DNA of 64,000 bases from Termitidicoccus mucosus. Lineage in GTDB: Bacteria > Verrucomicrobiota > Verrucomicrobiia > Opitutales > Opitutaceae. The translations under genes were made by a program, and so were the position numbers. Below the pieces are notes generated by a model, which was given only the letters and a program-made list of their open reading frames with translations, ran no database searches and was not told the origin of the DNA. The stretch lies in contig NZ_CP109796.1 of NCBI RefSeq assembly GCF_038725785.1, forward strand, positions 1,550,001 through 1,614,000, in the 5' to 3' direction. Positions 1-8,596 of the stretch are shown piece by piece (within the stretch, counting starts at the first letter, position 1; the number at the start of each line of letters is the position of its first letter).

Positions 1-3000
1 GACGTGGGCTCCGCGGTCTCGGTCGTCACGGCCAAGTTTCTCCAAGACACCGGCTCCAATAAATCCGAGGACCTGCTTGTATATACAACCAACACCGAGG
101 TCGGCGGACTCGGCGGCAACTACGCCGGCGCGGGCAACGGCCCCTACCTCGACACCGCCAACGCGCGCCTCGCCCCGCAAACCAACACCCGCGTGCGCGG
201 ACTCGCCGCCGCCGACAACACCCGCGATTTCTTCATCACCGACATCCCGTGGGATTCCTACAACGTCGGCCGCATCGATCTCCAGCGCGGGCCCAACTCG
301 ATCCTCTTCGGCCTCGGCAGCCCCGCCGGCATCATCAACGCCAGCGTCAACGCCGCCTCGTTCACCGACTCCGCCGTGGTCGAGGGCCGCTTCGGCAGTT
401 ACGGCAGCCTGCGCGCCTCGGCCGACATCAACAAGCTCCTCCTCAAGGACGAACTCTCCGTGCGCGCCTCGGTCCTCTACGACGACACGAAATACCGGCA
501 GGATCCCGCCTTCAATCGCGACGAGCGCTACTACATCGCCGGCCGCTTCGACCCGAAATTCCTCCGCTTCGGCTCCGCCCGCACCTCGCTGCGCGTGGGC
601 TATGAGCACGGCGACGTGAAAGCCAACCGCCCGCGCACCACGCCGCCCATCGACGCGATCACGCCATGGTTCAACGCCATGAACAAACAAACCTACGATC
701 CGCGCACCGTCGGCCTGTCGGACGCGACCCTGATCGCCCAGGCCATCGCCAACGGCGACCTCGGCGCCGGCGCCGCGCAGCCCAACATCGACGGCAATCC
801 CAACCCCAATTACCAGCCTTGGCTTGGCCCCGCCGGCGCGATCTACGAGAATCTCGCCACGGTCTTTCCCGATCCCCGCTCGGGCGCATGGACGGCCATC
901 ATTCCCGGCCTCGCGCTCGAAACCGGCGGCCTGGCCCCCGATGGCTCCGTTGACGGCGAGATCGAGGGCATGCCGTGGACGGTCTGGCGCGGCATCCGCA
1001 ACTTCAACGACTACGCCGGCTTCGTCGGGCTGCCCAACAACAACCTCGGCGTATATAAAGCCGTCACGCTCTCCGACGACTCCATTTTCGATTTCTATGA
1101 CAAGCTTCTCGAAGGCCCCAACAAGCGCGAGTGGCAGAAATTCGACTCGGTCAACGTCGCCCTCGCCCAGACCTTCTTCAACGAGAAACTCGGCATCGAG
1201 GCCGTCTATGATTATCAGAAATACGAAGAGGGCATGGCCAATCTCCTTTCCACCTGGTCGCAGGCCCTCACCATCGATGTCAACAGCCGCCTCCCCGACG
1301 GCACGCCGAATCCGAACGTCGGCCGCCCCATGGTCGTCGGCTCCAACAACAGCAATTTTTCCCGCGAGACCGAGCGCGAGTCCTGGCGCTTCACCGCCTA
1401 CGGCGAACTCGATTTCAAAGACTTCATGGACCCGTCGTCGTGGCTGACGCGCCTCCTCGGCCGCCACGTCTTCACCGGGCTCTATAGCACGCACAAATAC
1501 GACCTCTCCACGCGCAACTGGGCCAGCCACGCCACCGACGACGCCTATGGCGAATTGATCCGGGTGACGGGCATCAACACCAACCAGCGCCAGCTCGCCA
1601 CCATCAACTACCTCGGCCCCTCCCTGCTCGACGCGTCCTCCGCCTCCGGCGCCCGCATCGGCCGGCTCGGCGCGGTGCAAAGGCCCTCCTCCGGCCGGGC
1701 GGCCATCTACGACTCGACCTGGACCGCGACCGGCGTGAGCCCCGGCGACCCGTGGACCACGCCCACCGGCGACACGTCCACCCAGTCCGAGAATCCCGCC
1801 AACTACGCCGGGTGGCGCACGATCGATGTCGGTATTTGGAACGCGGATACAGGCGACATCGACAGCCTCTACCTCAACGGCAGCATGTCGCGCGACAAAA
1901 TCGAATCCACCGCCCTGGTCTGGCAGGGATTCCTCCTCGACGGCATCCTCGTGCCCACCATCGGCTGGCGCAAGGACACCCTCAAAAGCTACAAGATCGA
2001 GGCCGGAAGCGCCGACGTGAAAAACCCGAACGGCTCCATCAACTTCAACCACCCGAACTGGCGGCTCCCCGGCGCGCCCTACAACGAGGAAACCGGGCGC
2101 AGCACCAGTTGGAGCGTGGTTGCCCACACCCCGAAATGGATCGTGGACAAGATGCCCGGCCGCACCAGCCTGAGCCTGTTCTATAATCGCTCCGAGAACT
2201 TCCAGCCCGCAGGCAGCCGCGTCGACATCATGGGCAACGGCCTCGCCTCGCCCAACGGAAAGACCAAGGACTACGGCTTCGTCATCAGCACGCTGAACGA
2301 CCGCCTCACGCTCAAGGTCAACTGGTATGAAACCTCCATCACCAACGCCACCCTCACCGGGCTCGGCGGCGATTACATGATCGGCGCCGCGGAGGCATGG
2401 GGCTACATGTTCGCCATGCAGGCGAGAAACGGCCACGGCTCCTTTTCCACCGGTTACGAGGCCGGCGGCGGCCTGACCAAGGAGGAGGCCATGGCCTTGC
2501 AACAAGCCGCCGTGGACGCGTTCCTCGGCAACCTCGCCCCCGAGCAATTCATGCGCGCCTGGAACTACGCCGACCAGCTCGACAGCTGGCAGTCATGGAT
2601 TCAGCCCAATGCGCCCGCGGGCATGGCCGTCACCGGCGACACATTCGCCAAGGGCATCGAAATCGAGCTCACCGCGCAGCCCCTGAAAAACTGGAATATC
2701 ACCCTCAACGTCTCCAAGACCCGCGCCCAGCGCCTCAACATGGCGGGCTCGTTCGCGAGCTGGATCGAGGACCGCTGGCAATTCTACCAAGGCCCCGCCG
2801 GCGACGTCCGGCTCTGGGGCCCGTGGTATGACGCCGGGGAGACCATCCGCGGAAAATTCGAGCGCGAGTTTTATTCCAACTACCGCCTCTACCGCCTCCA
2901 GGAAGGCGCCGACGTGCCCGAGCTGCGCCGGTGGCGTTTCAACATCGTGACCAACTACGCCTTCGCCGGCGGCCTCCTCAAAGGCGTGAACGTCGGCGCC

Positions 3001-3285
3001 GGCTACCGCTGGCAGGACAAGGTCGTCACCGGCTACGCCGTCACCGACGGCGACTTCGACCTCTCGCGCCCGTATTACGGGCCGACGGAGGACGCCATCG
3101 ACTTCTGGATCGGCTACCAGCGCAAACTCACCGACAAGATCACCTGGCGCATCCAGCTCAACATCCGCAATCTCTTCGACGACGCCCGCCTCGTTCCCGT
3201 CACCGTGCAGCCCGACGGCTCGCCCGGCTCATCCCGCATCGTCGAAGGCATGGCCTGGAGCGTGAGCAACAAACTCGAATTCTAG
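1..3285 (+). CDS. TonB-dependent outer-membrane receptor, 5' end outside window
   Basis: This is the 3' part of a TonB-dependent receptor, an outer-membrane beta-barrel that imports oligosaccharides or chelates using TonB energy. The frame is open from base 1, and the first residues already read as plug domain (NTEVGGLGGNYAGAG, then RGLAAADNTRDFF and RIDLQRGPNSILFGLGSP, the typical plug segment). About 1,090 residues are visible. The plug occupies roughly the first 140, and the rest is alternating amphipathic strands rich in Tyr, Trp, Asn and Gly. The C-terminus is Asn-Lys-Leu-Glu-Phe, with the aromatic last residue expected of BAM-assembled barrels. The GTG at base 4 is only the first start-like codon; the true start, signal peptide and any carboxypeptidase-regulatory domain lie upstream. 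The substrate cannot be read from the sequence. It belongs to the long-barrel group frequent in Opitutaceae. Confidence 0.93.
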   Translation, partial: DVGSAVSVVTAKFLQDTGSNKSEDLLVYTTNTEVGGLGGNYAGAGNGPYLDTANARLAPQTNTRVRGLAAADNTRDFFITDIPWDSYNVGRIDLQRGPNSILFGLGSPAGIINASVNAASFTDSAVVEGRFGSYGSLRASADINKLLLKDELSVRASVLYDDTKYRQDPAFNRDERYYIAGRFDPKFLRFGSARTSLRVGYEHGDVKANRPRTTPPIDAITPWFNAMNKQTYDPRTVGLSDATLIAQAIANGDLGAGAAQPNIDGNPNPNYQPWLGPAGAIYENLATVFPDPRSGAWTAIIPGLALETGGLAPDGSVDGEIEGMPWTVWRGIRNFNDYAGFVGLPNNNLGVYKAVTLSDDSIFDFYDKLLEGPNKREWQKFDSVNVALAQTFFNEKLGIEAVYDYQKYEEGMANLLSTWSQALTIDVNSRLPDGTPNPNVGRPMVVGSNNSNFSRETERESWRFTAYGELDFKDFMDPSSWLTRLLGRHVFTGLYSTHKYDLSTRNWASHATDDAYGELIRVTGINTNQRQLATINYLGPSLLDASSASGARIGRLGAVQRPSSGRAAIYDSTWTATGVSPGDPWTTPTGDTSTQSENPANYAGWRTIDVGIWNADTGDIDSLYLNGSMSRDKIESTALVWQGFLLDGILVPTIGWRKDTLKSYKIEAGSADVKNPNGSINFNHPNWRLPGAPYNEETGRSTSWSVVAHTPKWIVDKMPGRTSLSLFYNRSENFQPAGSRVDIMGNGLASPNGKTKDYGFVISTLNDRLTLKVNWYETSITNATLTGLGGDYMIGAAEAWGYMFAMQARNGHGSFSTGYEAGGGLTKEEAMALQQAAVDAFLGNLAPEQFMRAWNYADQLDSWQSWIQPNAPAGMAVTGDTFAKGIEIELTAQPLKNWNITLNVSKTRAQRLNMAGSFASWIEDRWQFYQGPAGDVRLWGPWYDAGETIRGKFEREFYSNYRLYRLQEGADVPELRRWRFNIVTNYAFAGGLLKGVNVGAGYRWQDKVVTGYAVTDGDFDLSRPYYGPTEDAIDFWIGYQRKLTDKITWRIQLNIRNLFDDARLVPVTVQPDGSPGSSRIVEGMAWSVSNKLEF

Positions 3286-3459
3286 CCGCTCCATGCTGCC
3301 ATGCGATAAGTCGCCAGGCACGCAAAGGATGCAAAACCCGGTGGTTCCGCCGTCCGCCCCGCCGCACCCGGTTAATTTCCTGTCATTCCTGTGACTTGCA
3401 ATACCGCTGATTGCATTAGTTATTTTTTCGTATCACAGTCCGCCATCTTCTAACCACGC

Positions 3460-5199
3460 ATGGCCCAGACTGAACCACATCAACACACCGCCAACACATC
3501 CAATTCCGCTCCGCCGACCACCTACATTGTCGGCCATCGCAACCCTGATGCCGATTCCGTCTGCTCCGCCATCGCCTACGCCGCCTTCAAGGAGGCCCGC
3601 GGCGAACACGGCTATATCGCCGCCCGCTGCGGAAACTCCAACGACCGCATCGACACCATCCTCCGGCGCTTCAACACCCCGCTCCCGCTCTACCTCAGCG
3701 ACGTCACTCCGCGGGTCCGCGACATCATGGTGCGCGACGTCGTTTCCGCCCCGATCACGGCCACCTGCGCCGAAGCCCTCGCCCTGATCGACGAGCACGA
3801 CGTGCGCGTGCTCCCCATCACCGCCGACGCCCAGCATGTGCTCGGCACGCTCAGCATTTTCCAGCTCGGCGGCCACTTCGTCCCCCGCGCCCGCGAGCCC
3901 CGCGAGATGCGCAAAGTCGAGACCTCGCTCGCCCACATCACGCGCGCGCTCCACGCCCGCGTCCTCCACATCACCGATCCCGACCGCTGCGAAACCCTCT
4001 ACGTGCGCGTCGGCGCGATGGACATACGCTCCTTCGGCAAATACTCCGAAAGCGCCGGCGTCCCCGACGCCCAGACCATCATCATCGTCGGCGACCGCTG
4101 GGACATCCAGCAGCGCTCCATCCAGATCGGCGTGCGCGCCGTCGTCATCACCGGCGACCTCCCCGTGGACGAGGAAGTCATCGAGCAGGCCCGCCAGGCC
4201 GGCGTCAGCTTCATCGTCAGCCCCTACGATTCCGCGACGACCGCGTGGGTCGTCCGCACCGCCTCCACCATCGACCGCCTCATCGACCGCCAGTTCTCCT
4301 CCGTCGGCCCCGACGTGCCGCTCTCCGAGTTCCGCCGCCGCGTCGCCATCAGCAGCGCCGCCGCGCACATCGTCCTCAACGACGAGGGCCTCCTTCAGGG
4401 CATCGTCACCAAAACCGACGTCCTCAAGCCCGTGAAAACGCGCCTCGTGCTCGTTGACCACAACGAGATGTCGCAGGCCGTCCCCGGCGCCCACGAGGTG
4501 ACCATCACCGAGGTCATCGACCACCACCGCCTCGGCGCGCTCAACACCCAGCAGCCCATTCTCTTCATCAACGAGCCGGTCGGCTCCACCTGCACCATCG
4601 TCGCCGACCTTTTCCGGCGCGAAAACCTCACGCCCGCGCCCGACATCGCCGGCCTCATGATGAGCGGCATCATCGCCGACACGCTCCACCTCAACAGCCC
4701 GACGACCACCGAGAAGGACGTGACCCTCCTCCAATGGCTCGGCAAGATCGCCGGCGTCGATTCGCGCGAACTCGCCGACGCCATCTTCAGTTCCGGCTCC
4801 GTCATCCTCGCCAATCCTCCCGACTCCGTCATCCGCTCCGATTTCAAGATCTACCAGGAGGACGGCGTGCGCTTCTCCGTCTCGCAAGTGGAGGAGCTCG
4901 GCTTCGGCAATTTCTGGAAACACGCCAAGCCGCTCAGCAACGCCCTGCAAAAAATGCAGACCGACGAGAACCTCTCGTTCGCCTGCCTGCTCGTCACCGA
5001 CATCAACTCGCAAAACTCGCTGCTCCTCGCGCACGGCGAGGAAAGCTTCATCGCGCGCATTTCCTACCCGCATGTCGAGAAGGACGAGATTTTCGACCTG
5101 CGCGGCATCGTGAGCCGCAAGAAGCAGCTCATCCCCTACCTCACCTCGCTGATCAAGGAGATGCAGACCGCCGGCTACCTCCCCCGCGACGATGGCTAG
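3460..5199 (+). CDS. Manganese-dependent (family II) inorganic pyrophosphatase with CBS and DRTGG regulatory domains
   Basis: It hydrolyses pyrophosphate to two phosphates in the cytoplasm. The 579 residues follow the CBS-PPase plan. The DHH domain opens with GHRNPDADS near residue 25. A first CBS motif (VRDIMVRDVV) follows at about 85, then a DRTGG-type insert around 190-285, and a second CBS half around 300. The DHH core resumes with VDHNE (about 331) and IDHHR (about 353), both metal ligands. The DHHA2 domain fills 380-560, with the substrate-binding SRKKQLIP near 552. CBS domains of this family bind adenine nucleotides and tune activity. The ATG at 3460 gives a short polar leader before the DHH domain and is the natural start. 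It is followed by a large inverted repeat and then mutY on the same strand. I see no damage, and the family assignment is secure. Confidence 0.93.
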   Translation: MAQTEPHQHTANTSNSAPPTTYIVGHRNPDADSVCSAIAYAAFKEARGEHGYIAARCGNSNDRIDTILRRFNTPLPLYLSDVTPRVRDIMVRDVVSAPITATCAEALALIDEHDVRVLPITADAQHVLGTLSIFQLGGHFVPRAREPREMRKVETSLAHITRALHARVLHITDPDRCETLYVRVGAMDIRSFGKYSESAGVPDAQTIIIVGDRWDIQQRSIQIGVRAVVITGDLPVDEEVIEQARQAGVSFIVSPYDSATTAWVVRTASTIDRLIDRQFSSVGPDVPLSEFRRRVAISSAAAHIVLNDEGLLQGIVTKTDVLKPVKTRLVLVDHNEMSQAVPGAHEVTITEVIDHHRLGALNTQQPILFINEPVGSTCTIVADLFRRENLTPAPDIAGLMMSGIIADTLHLNSPTTTEKDVTLLQWLGKIAGVDSRELADAIFSSGSVILANPPDSVIRSDFKIYQEDGVRFSVSQVEELGFGNFWKHAKPLSNALQKMQTDENLSFACLLVTDINSQNSLLLAHGEESFIARISYPHVEKDEIFDLRGIVSRKKQLIPYLTSLIKEMQTAGYLPRDDG

Positions 5200-5213
5200 C
5201 CCGCCCGCATCCA

Positions 5214-5386
5214 ATCGTTCTCTTACTCGTTCTCGTTCTCTCATTTTCTGTTTCTTTCCTCTTTCCTCTTTATCTTTCTCTTTATCCTTATCCTCCCGGC
5301 GGCACTGCCTGGGGAGAAGAGAAAGAGGAAAGAGAAAGAATAAAGAGGAAAGAAAATGAGAGAACGAGTAAGAGAACGAGAACGAT
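5214..5386. repeat. Long imperfect purine/pyrimidine inverted repeat between pyrophosphatase gene and mutY
   Basis: The left arm is almost pure pyrimidine (ATCGTTCTCTTACTCG followed by TTTC/CTTT runs). The right arm is almost pure purine and ends AGAGAACGAGAACGAT, followed by five T. The arms are about 70 nt each with small indels, around a GC-rich centre near 5300. Transcribed left to right it would fold into one long imperfect hairpin followed by a short U-run, so it may terminate the upstream gene. Confidence 0.75.
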
Positions 5387-5399
5387 TTTTCCCAACACC

Positions 5400-6497
5400 A
5401 TGCCCGCCCGCACCCTGATCGACCGCCGCGACGAATTCCAGCGCGCCCTTGCCGCGTGGTATCGGCAGCACGCCCGGCGGCTGCCGTGGCGGGAGGCGCC
5501 GTCGCTTTACAAGACCGTTGTATCCGAATTCATGTTACAGCAGACGCAGGTCAGGACCGTCCTGCCGTATTTCGCGCGCTGGCTCGACGCGCTGCCGGAT
5601 TTTTCCGCCCTGGCCGCCGCGCCCGAGGCGCGCGTGCTCAAGCTCTGGGAAGGGCTCGGCTACTACTCGCGCGCCCGCAATCTTCACCGCCTCGCGCGCG
5701 CCGTCGTCGCCCTGCCCGCGCCGCCGCGTACGCCGGAAGCCTGGCGCGAACTGCCCGGCATCGGCCCCTACACGGCGGCGGCCATCACGAGCATTTCCTT
5801 CGGCGCTCCCGCCGCCTGCGTGGACGGCAACGTCGTGCGCATCCTCGCCCGGCTGACGGCGGACTCGACCGGATTTCGCGATTCCGCCAGCGCGTCAAAA
5901 GCCTTCGCGGCGCTCGCCGCCGCGCTGCTCCCGCCCAAAAACCCGGGCGACCACAACCAGGCGATGATGGAGCTCGGCGCGACCGTTTGCTTCCGGCAAA
6001 ATCCCGCCTGCACGGTCTGCCCCGTGCTCGATTTCTGCGCCGCGCGCCTCACCGGCGCGCCGGAGGACTTTCCGAAGCTCGCCCCGAAAAAAATCGAGCA
6101 GCGCGCCGTCACCCGCGTCTGGTGCGAGCACGGCGGACGGCTTCTGCTGCACCGCGCCGCCTCGCACGCGCGGCGCCTCGCGGACCTGCACGAACTGCCC
6201 GAGCCCGCCGCGCTCGGGCTGGAGGCGGATGCATTGGCCGCGGACGGCTCGACGCTGCTCGCAACCGGGAAACGCGGTATCACGCGCTACCAGATCACGG
6301 AAAAAATCCATGCCGCGCGCCTCACGCCGGCGTTGCAACGCCGCATCGCCGCGGAGCCCGATTCGCTGCGTTGGATTCCCCTCGATCAACTCGACACCGT
6401 CACCCTCTCCGGCCCGCACCGGCGCTGGGTGACCGAAATTCTGGCGAAGCGGAAAAAGACGGAGCCATCGGCCGCTTCGCGCGGTAGCGCGCCGTAG
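5400..6497 (+). CDS. mutY: A/G-specific adenine glycosylase MutY
   Basis: It removes adenine mispaired with 8-oxoguanine, preventing G-to-T mutations. The 365 residues fit MutY. The catalytic-glutamate motif SEFMLQQTQV is near residue 41, and the helix-hairpin-helix LPGIGPYTAAAI near 117. The catalytic aspartate lies in VDGNVVRIL near 140. The iron-sulfur ligands follow the C-x6-C-x2-C-x5-C pattern (CFRQNPACTVCPVLDFC) at about 196-212. A NUDIX-like 8-oxoG-recognition domain occupies about 230-345. The frame is open far upstream through the pyrophosphatase gene, but homology starts only after the ATG at 5400, which is the natural start just past the long inverted repeat. It ends in a small REP-like hairpin overlapping the stop codon. 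The gene appears intact and is housekeeping. Confidence 0.95.
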   Translation: MPARTLIDRRDEFQRALAAWYRQHARRLPWREAPSLYKTVVSEFMLQQTQVRTVLPYFARWLDALPDFSALAAAPEARVLKLWEGLGYYSRARNLHRLARAVVALPAPPRTPEAWRELPGIGPYTAAAITSISFGAPAACVDGNVVRILARLTADSTGFRDSASASKAFAALAAALLPPKNPGDHNQAMMELGATVCFRQNPACTVCPVLDFCAARLTGAPEDFPKLAPKKIEQRAVTRVWCEHGGRLLLHRAASHARRLADLHELPEPAALGLEADALAADGSTLLATGKRGITRYQITEKIHAARLTPALQRRIAAEPDSLRWIPLDQLDTVTLSGPHRRWVTEILAKRKKTEPSAASRGSAP

Positions 6498-6518
6498 CGC
6501 AGGCATCCCTGCCTGCGC
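6497..6518. repeat. Short perfect hairpin at the mutY stop codon
   Basis: GCGCAGGCA and TGCCTGCGC form a 9-bp stem around a TCCC loop, starting on the last base of the mutY stop. There is no T-run on either side. The core GGCATCCCTGCCTG occurs again near 23053, so this is probably a dispersed REP-like element rather than a classical terminator. Confidence 0.6.
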
Positions 6519-6557
6519 GAACAGACCGGATTCCAGAGGGAAGCCGGGGACTTCACG

Positions 6558-6570
6558 AAAAAGTTGCCAG
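6558..6570 (+). other. Candidate left attachment repeat of an integrated element
   Basis: AAAAAGTTGCCAG occurs here, 22 nt before the recombinase start, and again at 22927-22939 in the same orientation. Integrases often lie immediately inside one end of their element, which is the main reason to call it. The match is only 13 bp and no empty site is available for comparison. Confidence 0.3.
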
Positions 6571-6591
6571 TTGATGGCGGCAACCTGATCG

Positions 6592-7862
6592 ATGAAGTCA
6601 AAAAAATCCGCATTCACCATCAAGCCGTTCAAGAATCGCAACGGCATGATTTCGTTCCGCGTGGCCGGCTGGCTGCTCGGCGAGCGCATCCGCAAAAACT
6701 TCAAAACCCGGGAGGCCGCCATCCTTGAGCGCGGCACCCTGCAACTCAAGCAGGCGCAGGCCGACTCGGACTTGCGCGTGACCTCCACGTTCCTTACTGA
6801 GCCCCAGTTGCGCGAGGCCGAGGCCGCGTTTCTCAAGCTCAAGGACAGGCCGCGCGCGCTGACGTTCTACCTCGACGTTGGCCTTGAAACCCATCGCGAG
6901 CCGAAGTCCGACCACCTCCTTGCCGATGCGATCGTCGCCTACGCGGAGCGCACCAAGGAAGTGACCCGAAAGCCATTTGCCAGCGGCAGCTCAATGCCAT
7001 CCGCATCGAATTGACGCTCTTCAAGGAATACTTCCCCGACCGCAGCGTGGGCGAACTGACGACCGAAGAACTCCTAAAATACCTCCGCAGGGACGGAGCC
7101 GCGGCAAAGACGCAGAACAACCGCCGCGCCACCTTGTCCACGTTTTTCAAATACGCCCTCGCCCAAGGCTGGCTGCTGGAAAACCCGGCCAAGGCCATTG
7201 TCCGGCAGCGCACGGGCATAACCGGGCTCGGCCCGGCACTGAACGCCGCGCAAGCCGCGCAACTCATGGCGCACGTCGAGACCGTCCACGGCGGGGCGCT
7301 CGTGCCGTATTTCGCTCTATGCCTGTTTGCCGGCATCCGGCCCGAGGGGGAGATCACCAAGCTGCCCGCCGCCGATGTGCGGCTTGAAAACAACGCCATC
7401 ACCATCGAACCAGATGTGTCGAAGGTGAACATGCGCCGCCTTGTGACCATCCAGCCCAATCTTGCGGTGTGGCTCCAAGCGTATCCGTTGGACCAATACC
7501 CTATCATTCCGTCGAAGGACAAAATGAAGAACGTGGCCGGGAAAATCACGCACATCCGGCGGCAATTCAAACTCGGGCATGACGTGTTGCGGCACACGTT
7601 TATTTCGATGCACGTTGGAAAATTCCGCTCGATGGGCGATGCGGCGTTGCAGGCGGGCAACTCGGAAAAAATCATCCGCCGCCATTACCTGAACGTGACC
7701 ACGCCGCAGGAGGCCGACGCCTTCTTCAAAATTATGCCATCATGCCGGGAGCGGCATGGGGCGAAGAAGGCACCGGAAGCGAAAACGGCGGAGGCGAACA
7801 CGACGCCGGGCGTCACCATTGCCGCCGCCGAGCCCAACGAGCCGGGCCGGCTCGCGGCCTAG
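6592..7862 (+). pseudogene. Tyrosine recombinase (phage/ICE-type integrase), split by one frameshift
   Basis: Two overlapping frames make up one integrase. The first (6592-7014) carries the N-terminal arm-binding-like region (FKNRNGMISFRVAGW) and the start of the core-binding domain. The second (frame of 7011-7862) continues with RQLNAIRIELTLFKEYFP and the catalytic domain. Catalytic residues are visible in the second part: Arg in FAGIRPEGE, the His/Arg box in GHDVLRHTF, and the nucleophilic Tyr in RRHYLN. The C-terminal sequence TPQEADAFFKI is also typical. The frame change falls near 6975-6990, where one base lost or gained would restore a single protein of about 420 residues. The break separates part of the core-binding domain from the catalytic domain, so the gene is probably inactive unless the shift is a sequencing error. 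Two terminators lie directly downstream. Confidence 0.85.
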
Positions 7863-8045
7863 AACGGTGGCGGTGTGGCGCGGGTGGCCGCCAAGGCCGC
7901 CTGTGCCATGCCGTCGTTTTTTGCGCCGCCCCACTTGGGGATGTGCACTCAGCGCAGACGCTCCGCTCGCGTGGACGCTGGAATGCTGCATCCCGCATTC
8001 CTCTCCGAAGCCGCCGCGCATCCGCGCGCAACCGGCCATAACGCG

Positions 8046-8067
8046 AATTTCCCACACGTGGGAAATT
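8046..8067. promoter_or_regulatory. Perfect 10-bp dyad with 2-nt centre
   Basis: AATTTCCCAC and GTGGGAAATT are perfect inverted copies separated by AC. The 2-nt centre is too short for a stable hairpin loop, so it looks more like a binding site for a dimeric protein. It sits downstream of the recombinase and just before a terminator. No protein can be assigned to it. Confidence 0.4.
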
Positions 8068-8087
8068 TCCTCCGAAAATCCGCCCGC

Positions 8088-8113
8088 AAGCCCTGCACCA
8101 CGCAGGGCTTTTT
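8088..8113 (+). terminator. Rho-independent terminator after the integrase gene
   Basis: AAGCCCTGC and GCAGGGCTT form a 9-bp stem with a 5-nt loop, followed by a run of five T (8109-8113). The position downstream of the recombinase stop fits termination of plus-strand transcripts. Confidence 0.85.
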
Positions 8114-8142
8114 ACTTCTCAACCGACCCCATCCCCCGCAAA

Positions 8143-8181
8143 AGAAAAACGACACAGAAACGCATTCCGTGTCGTTTTTCT
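8143..8181. terminator. Bidirectional terminator between convergent integrase and relaxase operons
   Basis: AGAAAAACGACAC (8143-8155) and GTGTCGTTTTTCT (8169-8181) form a perfect 13-bp stem around a 13-nt loop. A/T runs on both sides give a U-run whichever strand is transcribed. It lies between the ends of the plus-strand recombinase and the minus-strand relaxase operon. Confidence 0.88.
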
Positions 8182-8209
8182 GGAAAACGCAGACAGTCAA
8201 TCCTTCAAG

Positions 8210-8596
8210 TCACCTGGCTGGTGGCGATATCGCCGCCTCCGCTTTCGGCTGGACGAGCAATTGCTCGATAAATGCCTCCGTGGCCGGAAACGTTGTCCGA
8301 TACGACGCGGGAAAACTGCGCATGCAACTCAGTTGGAAGGCCTGGATGTCCTCCAGCATCTCGTGCAGGCAAAACCCGATCACTGTCACGTGATGGCGGG
8401 CAAAGTGCAATTCCAGCCGTTCCCTGCCTTCCTCGCGGGCGAGACTCAGCGAGTTCAAACCAGACCACCGCAGCATCCATTCCGTTTCCTGCCACGGACA
8501 AAGCCGGATCATGGCAACGGGCTCATGCCCGTAATGCCTTTCCATGCAGTAGATGCTTGAACCTCTCTTGGCCAATAACGCTGCTTTTAAGCTCAT
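8210..8596 (-). CDS. Small unknown protein translationally coupled to the relaxase
   Basis: This gene encodes 128 residues that I do not recognise. Its ATG (8596-8594) overlaps the TGA of the relaxase gene in an ATGA arrangement, with AGAGG about 8 nt upstream, so it is almost certainly translated by coupling. It begins MSLKAALLAKRGSSIYCMER. It is soluble, rich in Glu, Arg and Leu, has no membrane segment or signal peptide, and ends in an Ala/Pro-rich tail. An open frame continues further upstream, but the overlap and ribosome-binding site choose the start at 8596. Being locked to a MobF relaxase suggests a role in DNA processing or relaxase control, by position only. A strong terminator lies just downstream. 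Confidence 0.7.
   Translation of the reverse strand: MSLKAALLAKRGSSIYCMERHYGHEPVAMIRLCPWQETEWMLRWSGLNSLSLAREEGRERLELHFARHHVTVIGFCLHEMLEDIQAFQLSCMRSFPASYRTTFPATEAFIEQLLVQPKAEAAISPPAR

Noticed and set aside
3433-5244. 603-codon open frame on the minus strand
   Set aside because: Antisense of the pyrophosphatase gene, which has all family motifs in the opposite strand.
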